A DNA stretch of 64,000 nucleotides from Cellvibrio zantedeschiae (GTDB taxonomy: Bacteria; Pseudomonadota; Gammaproteobacteria; Pseudomonadales; Cellvibrionaceae). This document shows positions 10,642-19,490 of the stretch, piece by piece; within the stretch, counting starts at the first letter, position 1; each line of letters begins with the position of its first letter. Made by a program: the position numbers and the translations under genes. Below the pieces are notes generated by a model. It worked only from the letters and a program-made list of their open reading frames with translations. It searched no databases and was not told the DNA's origin. The DNA lies in the NCBI RefSeq assembly GCF_014652535.1, contig NZ_BMYZ01000001.1, forward strand, positions 1,054,001-1,118,000, in the 5' to 3' direction.

Positions 10642-12204
10642 TCAATGAAATAAATTTTGCTTGGTTTCACTCAGCGCTTTTAGCGTGTTGAGTTCTTGTT
10701 GTAATTGATTATGATTTTGAATGTCGTTGACTAATTGCGTTAACTTTCGCTCTTGTTTAGGATCTGTTTTTACATCAACCAAATAGAAATTCGCATAGGT
10801 TTCGATTTTGGTATCCATGCTGCTGTTAAAATCTTCAATCATACTTTTCATTCCGCTTTCCATCACATCCAAAATGCGCGACATCTCCTGCTTTTCATGA
10901 ATGGTTTTGTAGGTGAAATTGCCGCGTGTTAAATCACCATTGTCCGTGCCCACAACACCCTCAATTTCACGGCTCTGACGTTCAAACGAGTTCACTTGTT
11001 TTATCAATAAACCGCCCTTGTCATTAAGGGCGGTTTCGGTGCGTTGTTCCAGACGCAGGGTCATAGATTCGGGAATGATTAATTGGTGTTCTGGTTTGTA
11101 CAGCATGAGCAAAGGCGCGCTAATAACGGCGGTGAAATCGGGTAATCCGGTATCAAAAGCAGCTATGGCTTTTTCCGCAGGTGAATCGGCGGGAGTCTTG
11201 TCGGCTGCAGTTTTGGGTGCGAGTAAACTGGTTAATCCATCTATAACAAAACGCAAGCTGGCGGAGTTGAAATGCTCTTGTTGCAATGGTTGGTGTTCGT
11301 TAAGCGTTTTGCGAATAACCTCCAGATAACTTTCCAGCGCTTGGTGAAACGATGAATTCGCTTCACCCAATAAACTTTGCAAATCTGCCGTGATATCAAA
11401 GCTGTAACCATCGCCATCCTTTGCGCGCAAGGTTTGGGTTTGCTTTGCTTCGTCCACCGAATATTCGTAACTCGCGGTGGTATAGGTATCAATGGTCTTG
11501 GCTTTGCTGAATTCGATTTTGAAATCTTTTAGTTGAGCTTGGTCGAACTCTTTCAACCCGTGTAGCTGGGTCGTACCGGTACGGAAAAAATCGTCGGCAA
11601 TGTCGCCAAGTTTGCGGGCGAGTTTTTCCAATGCGTCCTGTTCATCCTTCGATAACTTCCCCTCTACATTGAACGAAAACTCCAGGCTGTCCCCCAGTAA
11701 ACCGGAGCTATGCTGGATTTTCACGTCGATGTTGTCGCCATCTTTGGTGCGGATACGCAGGGTCACGGTGGACTTGGGCTTGCCTTCGTAAGCTTCAAAG
11801 TCCAACTTAAGTTTGTCGGTCGCTTTGGTGCTGGCCATTTGTTGGCTGCGGGCGTCGTTTCTGTATTGGTTGGTTTCGCGGCTGAGGGCACCGATCTGAT
11901 TGAAAAAACTGCTGGTGGAAAAGGGGCTTCGGCTAGTGCTCAGGCTGCTTAGCTCAGATATTAGCGACTGGTTGACGGCAACACTCGCGACGCCTTTAGC
12001 TTGGGCGCTGCGAATCTGGACCACATTAACGAGCCTGGGCGGTTCGTAGGTATCTGAAGGTTTGGAAGGACCGGTAAATGTAACGATTGCGGAAGGCGGG
12101 TTCGCAGTGCTGGTATCCGGCAGCTTGGGTTCATCCACATTTTTAGTAATCTCTAGTAGCGAGTTATTTGGTGTGAATGACGTTGGATTGGCAGTAATTT
12201 GCAC
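10642..12204 (-). CDS. Unrecognised 520-residue protein divergent from flhA
   Basis: I do not recognise this family. The longest open frame begins at 12381 and overlaps flhA, but a GTG at 12204 has a perfect AGGAGG (12211-12216) six bases upstream, so that start is preferred. No signal peptide or membrane helix is seen. Residues about 1-130 are Pro/Ser/Thr-rich and look disordered. Two similar beta-rich segments follow, TVTLRIRTKDGDNIDVKI and TQTLRAKDGDGYSFDITA, with charged helical stretches between and after them. The C-terminal 90 residues are predicted helical. It ends 8 bp from the convergent ybhN-like gene. Its position beside flhA suggests, but does not show, a link to motility. Confidence 0.8.
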   Translation of the reverse strand: MQITANPTSFTPNNSLLEITKNVDEPKLPDTSTANPPSAIVTFTGPSKPSDTYEPPRLVNVVQIRSAQAKGVASVAVNQSLISELSSLSTSRSPFSTSSFFNQIGALSRETNQYRNDARSQQMASTKATDKLKLDFEAYEGKPKSTVTLRIRTKDGDNIDVKIQHSSGLLGDSLEFSFNVEGKLSKDEQDALEKLARKLGDIADDFFRTGTTQLHGLKEFDQAQLKDFKIEFSKAKTIDTYTTASYEYSVDEAKQTQTLRAKDGDGYSFDITADLQSLLGEANSSFHQALESYLEVIRKTLNEHQPLQQEHFNSASLRFVIDGLTSLLAPKTAADKTPADSPAEKAIAAFDTGLPDFTAVISAPLLMLYKPEHQLIIPESMTLRLEQRTETALNDKGGLLIKQVNSFERQSREIEGVVGTDNGDLTRGNFTYKTIHEKQEMSRILDVMESGMKSMIEDFNSSMDTKIETYANFYLVDVKTDPKQERKLTQLVNDIQNHNQLQQELNTLKALSETKQNLFH

Positions 12205-12315
12205 CCTGAGCCTCCTCAAATCCTGCTTTAGGTATGGACTTGGTATCGGCAATAACTCCAGAAACTTTAAACCTGGCCGAGGGGGCGAAAGAAGTTTTTC
12301 GTTAGGATTCAAATA

Positions 12316-12329
12316 GGCACGGCTCTTGC
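12316..12329 (+). promoter_or_regulatory. Sigma-54 promoter for the flhA operon
   Basis: GGCACGGCTCTTGC gives the invariant GG (12316-12317), ten bases, then GC (12328-12329), close to the TGGCACG-N4-TTGC consensus. Transcription would begin near 12340, about 34 bases before the flhA ATG. In Pseudomonas, flhA is under RpoN with the activator FleQ; that control is inferred here. The site lies in the 170-bp gap that opens once the GTG start of the divergent gene is accepted. Confidence 0.85.
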
Positions 12330-12373
12330 GATAGCACCTCACATCATTCTTAAGTGTCAAGAATCCGTGAATT

Positions 12374-14611
12374 ATGGCCATACCAACGTTTAGTCAGTTG
12401 AACAATGTCGGCGGCAGATCAGCCCTCGATTCTTTCCGTGGAATAGGCAAGGGCGCATTCGGTATTCCGATCATGCTCATGATCTTGCTGGCCATGTTGG
12501 TGCTGCCGATTCCGCCGCTGTTATTAGATGCCTTTTTCTCGTTTAACATCGCACTTTCCCTCGTGGTTTTGCTCGTCAGTGTATACGCCCAGCGCCCGCT
12601 GGATTTTGCTGCTTTCCCGACTATTTTGCTGATTGCGACCTTGCTGCGTTTGGGTATGAACGTGGCCTCGACCCGTGTGATTTTGATTAATGGTCATGAA
12701 GGCGGCCACGCCGCCGGTAAGGTAATTGAGTCTTTCGGTGAGGTGGTGATTGGCGGTAATTACACCGTAGGTTTGGTGGTATTTATCATTTTGATGATCA
12801 TCAACTTTGTGGTGGTCACCAAGGGTGCTGGCCGTATTTCTGAAGTAAGTGCGCGCTTCACCCTGGACGCAATGCCCGGTAAGCAAATGGCGATCGATGC
12901 AGACTTGAACGCCGGTTTGATCGATCAAGACCAAGCGCGTCATCGCCGTCAGGAAGTTGCCGCGGAAGCAGATTTCTACGGCGCAATGGATGGTGCGAGC
13001 AAGTTCGTAAAAGGCGATGCCATTGCGGGCATCATGATCATGCTGATCAATATTTTTGGCGGCTTGGCCGTGGGGATTTTGCAGCACGATTTGCCGTTTA
13101 TGGAAGCGCTGCAAAAGTACACGCTGTTGACCATTGGTGACGGCCTGGTAGCGCAAATTCCTGGTCTTTTACTTTCTGTTGCCTCTGCGATTTTGGTGAC
13201 TCGTGTAAACACTGCGCAGGACATGGGTAAGCAGGTTGTTGATCAACTTTTTGCATCGCCCAAAGCCTTGGCTGTGTCTGCCGGTATCTTGATTGTGATG
13301 GGTCTGATTCCCGGCATGCCCCACGTTGCATTCCTCGGGTTGGGCTTGGTGTGCGCGGCTATTGCTTACTACATCTATTGGAAAAAAGAACAGCCTGCCG
13401 CGGTAGATGAAGGTTCATTTATTCCCTCCGGCAGCCGCTTGGCACAGGAGCTTAATAACGCTAACCAACCCACCAATATGGGTGGTGGCGGTGCTACCTT
13501 GGCTCCACAGCGTACGCCACCAGCCTTGCCCCAGGGCTCCGCCCCAGAAACACCTGAGTTGGGCTGGGATGATGTACAGCCTGTAGATGTCATAGGTCTT
13601 GAAGTTGGCTATCGCCTCATCCCAATGGTGGACAAAAACCAGGGCGGTGAATTGCTTGGCCGAATCAAAGGTGTCCGTAAAAAGCTCTCACAAGAAATGG
13701 GCTTTTTAATTCCATCCGTACACATCCGCGATAACCTTGACTTAATGCCAACTGGATATCGCATTAGTTTAATGGGCGTAGCTATTGCAGAAGCAGAGGT
13801 TTATCCCGACCGCGAATTGGCGATTAATCCTGGGCAAGTATTCGGCAATCTGGATGGTGTGAAAACTAAAGATCCCGCGTTTGGGTTAGATGCTGTCTGG
13901 ATTAGTTCCAGCCAGAAAGAACAGGCGCAGACCTTGGGTTATACCGTGGTTGACCCGAGTACTGTGGTAGCGACCCACCTCAATCAAATCCTGCAAAACC
14001 ACACCCATGAATTGCTCGGCCACGAAGATGTGCAGAAGCTGTTGGACATGCTGGCCAAGACTTCGCCCAAGCTTGTGGAGGAATTGGTACCTGGCACTAT
14101 CAGCCTCAACGTACTCTTAAAAGTCTTGCAAACCTTGCTGCGCGAACGTGTACCTATCCGCGATATTCGCTCCATCGCTGAAGCTTTGGCGGGTGCTAGT
14201 GGCAAGAGTCAAGATCCCGTCGCTTTGACTGCTCTGGCCCGTGTTGCGCTCTGCCGTCAAATTGTCCAAAACATCATTGGAAACGAGCAAAACCTGCCTG
14301 TTGTAACGATTGATCCGAGCTTGGAACAGTTATTGCTGAGTACCGTTCAGCAGGCACAAAAAGCTGGCGCTGATGACGGCGCGTTTATTGAGCCCGGCTT
14401 GGCTGATCGCCTGCAAGAGTCCTTGATTCAAGCGGCGCAAAAGCAAGAGATGGCGGGGAAACCCTTGGTGTTACTGGTGGCAGCGCCACTGCGGATGATG
14501 ATGTCGCGCTTCCTGCGTCACAGCCTTCCCGATATGCGCGTACTGGCTTACACCGAAATCCCGGACAACAAACAAATTACGATTGATGCGAGTGTGGGTG
14601 CAGACCGCTAG
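12374..14611 (+). CDS. flhA: Flagellar type III export apparatus protein FlhA
   Basis: Export-gate component of the flagellar secretion system in the inner membrane; its cytoplasmic ring docks chaperone-substrate complexes. The N-terminal half has the multi-helix membrane region with the signatures PIPPLLLDAFFSFNIALS and DFAAFPTILLIATLLRLGMN (near residues 40-95) and the FHIPEP cytoplasmic loop region, including DAMPGKQMAIDADLNAG. A soluble C-terminal domain runs from about 370 to 745. The length of 745 is slightly above the usual 690-710, mostly from a Gly/Pro-rich linker near 355-395. There is no strong ribosome binding site before the ATG. First gene of the flhA-flhF-fleN-fliA run. Confidence 0.97.
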   Translation: MAIPTFSQLNNVGGRSALDSFRGIGKGAFGIPIMLMILLAMLVLPIPPLLLDAFFSFNIALSLVVLLVSVYAQRPLDFAAFPTILLIATLLRLGMNVASTRVILINGHEGGHAAGKVIESFGEVVIGGNYTVGLVVFIILMIINFVVVTKGAGRISEVSARFTLDAMPGKQMAIDADLNAGLIDQDQARHRRQEVAAEADFYGAMDGASKFVKGDAIAGIMIMLINIFGGLAVGILQHDLPFMEALQKYTLLTIGDGLVAQIPGLLLSVASAILVTRVNTAQDMGKQVVDQLFASPKALAVSAGILIVMGLIPGMPHVAFLGLGLVCAAIAYYIYWKKEQPAAVDEGSFIPSGSRLAQELNNANQPTNMGGGGATLAPQRTPPALPQGSAPETPELGWDDVQPVDVIGLEVGYRLIPMVDKNQGGELLGRIKGVRKKLSQEMGFLIPSVHIRDNLDLMPTGYRISLMGVAIAEAEVYPDRELAINPGQVFGNLDGVKTKDPAFGLDAVWISSSQKEQAQTLGYTVVDPSTVVATHLNQILQNHTHELLGHEDVQKLLDMLAKTSPKLVEELVPGTISLNVLLKVLQTLLRERVPIRDIRSIAEALAGASGKSQDPVALTALARVALCRQIVQNIIGNEQNLPVVTIDPSLEQLLLSTVQQAQKAGADDGAFIEPGLADRLQESLIQAAQKQEMAGKPLVLLVAAPLRMMMSRFLRHSLPDMRVLAYTEIPDNKQITIDASVGADR

Positions 14612-14661
14612 GTTAAGAACCCGACTCACTACCTGAAGTAGCCGAAAGGCAGGAGCTGAAT

Positions 14662-16245
14662 ATGCAAGTTAAACGTTTCGTAGCCGCTGATATGCGCCGT
14701 GCGTTAGAACTGGTCCGCCAAGAGCTGGGCCCAGATGCAATTATTCTCTCGAGTGGCCGCGTGCCGGAAGGTGTGGAGCTGCTGACAACTACAGGTTCAG
14801 ACAGCGAACTTGCGCAACTGCAACAACAGCCGTTAGGCAGAATGGCCTTGGCCAGTGCATCTCCAATGATGAGCGATGGTGCTTGGGCAGAAACCGAAGT
14901 TATCGAGCGCGCCGCTAAACAGCACGTTAATAGCAGTTTTGCATCCACCTTGGCGGCATCCAAATCCGGTAGCAGTAATTCAGGTAAATCTGGCAAGCAA
15001 TTAGTTGATGATATCGAGCAAGCACGTTTGCGTATGCTCGCCAGTCAAAAAGCTGAAGAGTCTGCAAAAGAATTTTTGGTAGGCAAAAATACGGTGGTGA
15101 ATGCGAGTATCCCAAGACACGCTGCCGCCGCTAAAACCCCTGTTACTCAACCACAAGCAGCTGTTATCAAAGTTGAAACCAAATCCAGTCGCCCACAAGG
15201 TCGCAAAGCAGTTGCTGCCCCGGTAGAGACTAAAGTAGACGCTAAAGCCAAATCGATTATGAGTGCCGCTGAACGCTATCCTTTGGTGGATGACGAAGAT
15301 AAGGTTTCCTTGAATAGCAAATCTGATCGCGCGCCTGCTTACGCTGCTAACCAAGCGAATGAACTGCACGAACTGCAAGCTGAAATCGCGGATATGCGCT
15401 TTCTGCTTGAACAACAACTTGATCGCCTAACCGGTACCACAACGCCGGCCGCCAACTCTCCCGTGTTGGGCAGTGTAGGGCGTCGTTTGGAGCGTTTGGG
15501 TTTGCCTTCGGCTCTGGTTGGAAATGTATTGAACCGCTGCACAAAAACTAAATCGGTGAGTGATGCCTGGCCAGATGCTTTGGCAAACCTGGCTCATCAA
15601 TTACCTGTTGCTGGCCGCGATATAGTTGATCAAGGCGGTGTGTTTGCGTTTGTCGGCCCAACCGGCGTTGGCAAAACTACTACCATCGGCAAGCTTGCTG
15701 CGCGTTATGTATTGCAGCACGGCGCTGACAAAGTTGCCTTGATTACTACAGATACTTATCGCATTGCAGCGCACGACCAATTGCGTTCACTTGCACGTAT
15801 TTTGCGAGTGCCTGTGCGCGTAGTGGATGAAAGTAATTCGTTGGAAAGCCTGTTGCGCAGTTTGCGTCACTGTTCATTGATTTTGATTGATACAGCAGGC
15901 TTTCGTCATGGGGATCCGCACCTGAAGGCACAATTAAAAGCCTTGGCAGATCAGCCACAAGTGAAGAGTTTGTTAGTTCTTTCCTGCAATAGCCAAGAGC
16001 AAATGTTGAAAGCCTCTGTCCACGCTTACGGCGCTGCGCGCTTGCAAGGTTGTGTACTAACCAAGTTAGATGAAACTGCCAGCATGGGTGAAGCCTTAGG
16101 GGTGGTTGCGCAAAATCGTTTGCCTGTGGTGTATACAACTGATGGTCAGGATATCCCTAAAAATATTGAAGTAGCGCGTGCGCATCAATTGGTGGCTAAG
16201 GCTGTGGCACTTTTGAAAACCAACCCGGCTTCGGCGGTTTCTTAA
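14662..16245 (+). CDS. flhF: SRP-type GTPase FlhF, polar flagellum placement
   Basis: FlhF marks the cell pole where the flagellum is built and is balanced by FleN/FlhG. The N-terminal B domain begins MQVKRFVAADMRRALELVRQ. A long Ala/Lys/Ser-rich linker spans about 90-240. The NG GTPase domain has GPTGVGKTTTIGKLA (P-loop, about 332-346), TTDTYRIAAHDQL, LIDTAGFRHGD and TKLDETASMGEAL. At 527 residues it is about 100 longer than P. aeruginosa FlhF, as I recall it, because of the linker. The ribosome binding site AGGAG is well placed. It follows flhA by 50 bp. Confidence 0.97.
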   Translation: MQVKRFVAADMRRALELVRQELGPDAIILSSGRVPEGVELLTTTGSDSELAQLQQQPLGRMALASASPMMSDGAWAETEVIERAAKQHVNSSFASTLAASKSGSSNSGKSGKQLVDDIEQARLRMLASQKAEESAKEFLVGKNTVVNASIPRHAAAAKTPVTQPQAAVIKVETKSSRPQGRKAVAAPVETKVDAKAKSIMSAAERYPLVDDEDKVSLNSKSDRAPAYAANQANELHELQAEIADMRFLLEQQLDRLTGTTTPAANSPVLGSVGRRLERLGLPSALVGNVLNRCTKTKSVSDAWPDALANLAHQLPVAGRDIVDQGGVFAFVGPTGVGKTTTIGKLAARYVLQHGADKVALITTDTYRIAAHDQLRSLARILRVPVRVVDESNSLESLLRSLRHCSLILIDTAGFRHGDPHLKAQLKALADQPQVKSLLVLSCNSQEQMLKASVHAYGAARLQGCVLTKLDETASMGEALGVVAQNRLPVVYTTDGQDIPKNIEVARAHQLVAKAVALLKTNPASAVS

Positions 16246-16247
16246 AA

Positions 16248-16359
16248 CAAATCCCCCTCGGTCCCCCTTTTCCAAAGGGGATGTAAAAGTGCCTTAATGT
16301 GTTTGTGGCACTGATCAACCCCCTTTGAAAAGGGGGTCGCCGCAGGCGGGGGGATTTTG
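16248..16359. repeat. Palindromic MITE-like or REP-like element between flhF and fleN
   Basis: About 112 bp whose ends are an imperfect inverted repeat: the left arm begins AAATCCCCCTCGG then TCCCCCTTTTCCAAAGGGG, and the right arm reads CCCCCTTTGAAAAGGGGG then CGGGGGGATTTT. Each arm is itself an inner palindrome (CCCCTTT around AAAGGGG), so the RNA would form a strong cruciform or hairpin. It lacks a coding frame and interrupts an otherwise tight operon. Elements with CCCCCTTT/AAAGGGGG cores are widespread dispersed repeats in bacteria; membership in a known family is inference. It may also act as a terminator or RNA processing site. Confidence 0.75.
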
Positions 16360-16466
16360 CTTTTGAAATTACAAAACCAGTTATAAAAAGTCAGTAACAA
16401 TCCAAATCAGTATCTATACTCAGTTCACAAATTTAGATTTAGGCCGGTTGTTGGAGTTAATAATCA

Positions 16467-17285
16467 ATGCGCCCAGTACAAGTTATCGCCGTGTCCGGCG
16501 GCAAAGGCGGAGTCGGCAAAAGCAATATTTCCGTGAACCTCAGTATCGCCCTGGCGGAAATGCGCCGGCGCGTAGTCCTGTTTGATGCCGACCTCGGGTT
16601 GGCGAATGTCGATGTTCTTCTCGGCTTAAAAGCCACTCATACACTCGCTGATGTGCTTGCAGGCACTCATTCATTAATGGATGTTTTGGTTAATGGTCCA
16701 GCGGGTATCAAGATTGTTCCAGCTTCGTCCGGCGTGCAGCGCATGGCCGAGTTAAGTGCTGCTGAGCATGCCGGTTTAATCAACGCTTTCAATGAGTTAA
16801 GCGATCAAGTTGATGTGCTTATTATAGATACGGCTGCCGGTATTTCAGATACAGTTGTCAGCTTTGTGCGCGCTGCCAATGAGGTTGTTGTAGTCGTTTG
16901 CGATGAACCTTCTTCCATTACAGACGCCTACGCGCTCATCAAACTTCTTAACAAAGAGTACAACATGCAACGCTTCCGCGTGATCGCGAATATGACGCGC
17001 AATCCGGCGGAAGGCACCAGCATGTTTAACAAACTGAATACCGTGTGCGAACGCTTCCTCGACGTAACCCTGCAGTTCGTTGGCCAGGTTCCCTTCGATG
17101 AAGAAGTACGTAACGCCGTACGCAAACAAAAAGCCTTGCTGGAGTTTGCACCTACTTCTAAAGCCGCCGTTGCGATTCGTGGTTTGGCGCAAACCGTGGA
17201 CAAGTGGCCGTTGCCGAGCGGTCCTAGCGGGCGTCTGGAATTTTTTGTAGAACGTTTACTTCGTGCGGCGAATGACCGCTACTGA
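16467..17285 (+). CDS. fleN: Flagellar number regulator FleN/FlhG (MinD-type ATPase)
   Basis: A 272-residue ParA/MinD-type ATPase that restricts flagellar number; in Pseudomonas it antagonises the activator FleQ. The deviant Walker A motif SGGKGGVGKSN (10-20) carries the signature Lys at 13, followed by FDADLGLANVDVLLG and DTAAGISDTVVSFV (Walker B region). The C-terminus shows the short basic-hydrophobic tail expected for membrane targeting (FFVERLLRAANDRY). ATG start with GGAG about 11 bases upstream. It lies between flhF and fliA in the standard polar-flagellum order. Confidence 0.96.
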   Translation: MRPVQVIAVSGGKGGVGKSNISVNLSIALAEMRRRVVLFDADLGLANVDVLLGLKATHTLADVLAGTHSLMDVLVNGPAGIKIVPASSGVQRMAELSAAEHAGLINAFNELSDQVDVLIIDTAAGISDTVVSFVRAANEVVVVVCDEPSSITDAYALIKLLNKEYNMQRFRVIANMTRNPAEGTSMFNKLNTVCERFLDVTLQFVGQVPFDEEVRNAVRKQKALLEFAPTSKAAVAIRGLAQTVDKWPLPSGPSGRLEFFVERLLRAANDRY

Positions 17286-17294
17286 GTATGACTT

Positions 17295-18041
17295 ATGGCC
17301 GCAGTTGATAGGTTAGCCATGTACGATAAAACGGAGCAAAGCCTTCACAACGCGCGCATTGAAGAGTTTGCGCCCCTCGTGAAGCGCATCGCCTACCACA
17401 TGATGATGCGTATGCCTGCCAGCGTGCAGGTAGACGATCTTATTCAGGCTGGAATGATTGGCCTGATCGAAGCTGCACAAAAATACGATTCCTCCAAAGG
17501 CGCCAGTTTCGAAACCTATGCCGGTATCCGCATTCGCGGTTCCATAGTCGATGAAATGCGCCGTGGCGACTGGGCTCCGCGCTCGGTTCACCGCAATTCC
17601 CGCCGTATTGCCCAAGCCATTAAAGCTGTAGAAGCCCGCACGGGTCGCGATGCCCAGGATGCCCAAATTGCTGCCGAGCTTGAGGTGAGCCTGGAGGAAT
17701 ATCACTCCATGCTGCAAGACTCCAACTGCAGTCGTCTTTACAGCTATGAAGAAACCTTCGGCGAAGAAGACAGCAATATAGATGCAAGCGAAACCAGCAG
17801 TGCATTCGCCAGTCCTTTTGAAGGTTTGCAGCGCGAAGGCTTAAAGAAAGCGCTCGCCTCCGCTATTAGTCAGTTGCCCGAACGCGAACGCATGGTGCTT
17901 GCTCTCTACTATAACGAAGAGCTCAACCTTAAAGAGATTGGGTTGGTGCTGGGGGTGAGCGAATCGCGCGTTAGCCAAATTCATAGCCAGGCTGCCTCGC
18001 GGTTGAAATCGCGTTTGGCGGGTTGGCAGTCGCAGGGTTAA
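17295..18041 (+). CDS. fliA: RNA polymerase sigma-28 factor FliA
   Basis: Flagellar class late-gene sigma factor. A 248-residue sigma-70-type protein with region 2 (APLVKRIAYHMMMRMPASVQVDDLIQ... split here, then GIRIRGSIVDEMRRGDW), region 3 (RRIAQAIKAVEARTGR) and the region 4 helix-turn-helix NLKEIGLVLGVSESRVSQIH near 205-224. The start is either the ATG at 17295 or the ATG at 17319 (MYDKTEQ); 17295 is kept because neither has a decisive ribosome binding site. It begins 10 bp after the fleN stop. It should direct late flagellar and some chemotaxis genes. Confidence 0.96.
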   Translation: MAAVDRLAMYDKTEQSLHNARIEEFAPLVKRIAYHMMMRMPASVQVDDLIQAGMIGLIEAAQKYDSSKGASFETYAGIRIRGSIVDEMRRGDWAPRSVHRNSRRIAQAIKAVEARTGRDAQDAQIAAELEVSLEEYHSMLQDSNCSRLYSYEETFGEEDSNIDASETSSAFASPFEGLQREGLKKALASAISQLPERERMVLALYYNEELNLKEIGLVLGVSESRVSQIHSQAASRLKSRLAGWQSQG

Positions 18042-18158
18042 AAGCATTACCCCCCAACGGCAACGCAGGAGTAGGTGCCGTGGAGGTTGCTTGTCATGCA
18101 AACACTTCGAACAAATAAAGCTCAATAAGTAATTAAAAAAGTTTTTTAACGTCAGAAA

Positions 18159-18186
18159 ACTGGCTAGATCGCCAACACTGGCTAGA
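18159..18186. promoter_or_regulatory. Direct repeat upstream of cheY, possible regulator site
   Basis: ACTGGCTAGA occurs at 18159-18168 and again at 18177-18186, that is 18 bp apart. Just upstream, TTAAAAAA-G-TTTTTTAA (18133-18149) is a perfect A/T palindrome. The pair lies in the 187-bp gap between fliA and cheY, where a separate cheY promoter would be expected. No sigma-28 or sigma-54 consensus could be matched with confidence. Confidence 0.35.
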
Positions 18187-18228
18187 CTAACAGTAAACGA
18201 AATTCCTGTAGGTGTGACGGAGGTTGCT

Positions 18229-18612
18229 TTGGATAAGAACATGAAAATCTTGATTGTCGATGACTTCTCGACGATGCGGCGGATCATTAAAAATCTGCTG
18301 AGAGATTTGGGTTTTTCAAATACCCATGAAGCGGATGACGGCATGACAGCATTGCCCATGCTCAAGAGCGGTGACTTCCAGTTTTTGGTAACAGATTGGA
18401 ACATGCCTGGCATGACGGGTATTGATTTGCTGCGCGCTGTGCGTGCCGACGAAAAACTCGCCACCTTGCCGGTGCTTATGGTTACTGCAGAAGCCAAGCG
18501 CGACCAAATTATTGAGGCAGCACAAGCCGGGGTAAATGGTTACGTCGTAAAACCTTTTACGGCGCAGGCGCTTAAAGAAAAAATTGAAAAAATATTTGAG
18601 CGTGTTGGCTAA
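18229..18612 (+). CDS. cheY: Chemotaxis response regulator CheY
   Basis: Single-domain receiver that, when phosphorylated by CheA, binds the flagellar switch. The acidic pocket is D11-D12, the phosphoacceptor is D56 ([10 protein letters not shown]), with the conserved Thr in VTAEA and Lys in VVKPF. The start is chosen at TTG 18229 because GGAGG (18219-18223) lies five bases upstream; this gives 127 residues. The ATG at 18241 gives the usual [12 protein letters not shown] start, but GGAGG would be 17 bases away. A GTG at 18214 is also in frame. The protein is very close in sequence to pseudomonad CheY. Confidence 0.96.
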   Translation: MDKNMKILIVDDFSTMRRIIKNLLRDLGFSNTHEADDGMTALPMLKSGDFQFLVTDWNMPGMTGIDLLRAVRADEKLATLPVLMVTAEAKRDQIIEAAQAGVNGYVVKPFTAQALKEKIEKIFERVG

Positions 18613-18656
18613 CAAAAAAACGTTTTGCTGCCACAACCTAACAATAAGGCATATCC

Positions 18657-19463
18657 ATGGCATCCGAGATATTAGTCGATCCTAACAACGAATTGTTCAT
18701 TGCCGAACTCAAAGAATGTGCAAAGCTGTTAACGGAAAAATTGCAAGGCAATCAGTTTGAAGAAGCTTCTGCGCTTATTCAAAGTATTACTGAATCACGT
18801 GATCGCCATATTTTTCAAACGGTGGGTAAATTAACTCGCGGTTTGCACAATGCTATTGTGAATTTCAATGTAGATGCTGATCTCAGCAAGCAGCCTCCAA
18901 AAATTGAAGGTTCAGATATTCATGACGCATCTAATCGTTTGAATTACGTTATTGAACTTACGCAAAAAGCAGCAGAGAGAACCATGGATATGGTTGACGA
19001 AGCTGCACCAATTGCAGCAAATCTTGGTCAGGAAGCCAGCTTGTTGCGAAATGATTGGGCACGCTTAAAACGCCGCGAAATGTCTGCCGATGAATTCCGT
19101 GAATTGTACGAGCGTATGGATGGTTTTCTCGGGCAAATGGAAGTAGGCACCGAGCGTTTGAACAAAAGTTTACAAGACATTGTGCTCGAACAAGGCTTTC
19201 AGGATTTAACCGGCCAGGTATTAAAGCGTGTTATAGGTTTAATCAAAGACGTTGAAAAAGATTTAGTCGATTTAGTGCGCATGGCTGGTCAGGTTGAAGA
19301 AATCACCGGCATCGTCGATAACTTGGATGGCGAGCAAAATATCGATGACTTAATTGAAAAACGTAAGCACGAGGCTGAAGGCCCACAAATTAATAAAGAA
19401 CGTGAGAACGTAGTTTCCGGTCAGGATGAAGTTGATGACCTTTTATCCAGTCTCGGTTTCTAG
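18657..19463 (+). CDS. cheZ: CheY-phosphate phosphatase CheZ
   Basis: Dephosphorylates CheY to end the switch signal. A 268-residue largely helical protein; the long four-helix-bundle hairpin spans about 60-215. The catalytic motif region LEQGFQDLTGQVLKRVI lies at about 178-194, with the key Gln in QDLTGQ. The C-terminal SGQDEVDDLLSSLGF is the CheY-binding peptide, joined by a charged flexible linker. It lies 44 bp after cheY and 27 bp before cheA, consistent with an operon. Confidence 0.95.
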   Translation: MASEILVDPNNELFIAELKECAKLLTEKLQGNQFEEASALIQSITESRDRHIFQTVGKLTRGLHNAIVNFNVDADLSKQPPKIEGSDIHDASNRLNYVIELTQKAAERTMDMVDEAAPIAANLGQEASLLRNDWARLKRREMSADEFRELYERMDGFLGQMEVGTERLNKSLQDIVLEQGFQDLTGQVLKRVIGLIKDVEKDLVDLVRMAGQVEEITGIVDNLDGEQNIDDLIEKRKHEAEGPQINKERENVVSGQDEVDDLLSSLGF

Positions 19464-19490
19464 AGCCAAATGTTTTTGGGGAATAGCTGA

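Noticed and set aside
18214-18228. GTG start for cheY
   Set aside because: The GGAGG at 18219-18223 is downstream of this GTG, so it would fall inside the gene; the TTG at 18229 or ATG at 18241 fits better.
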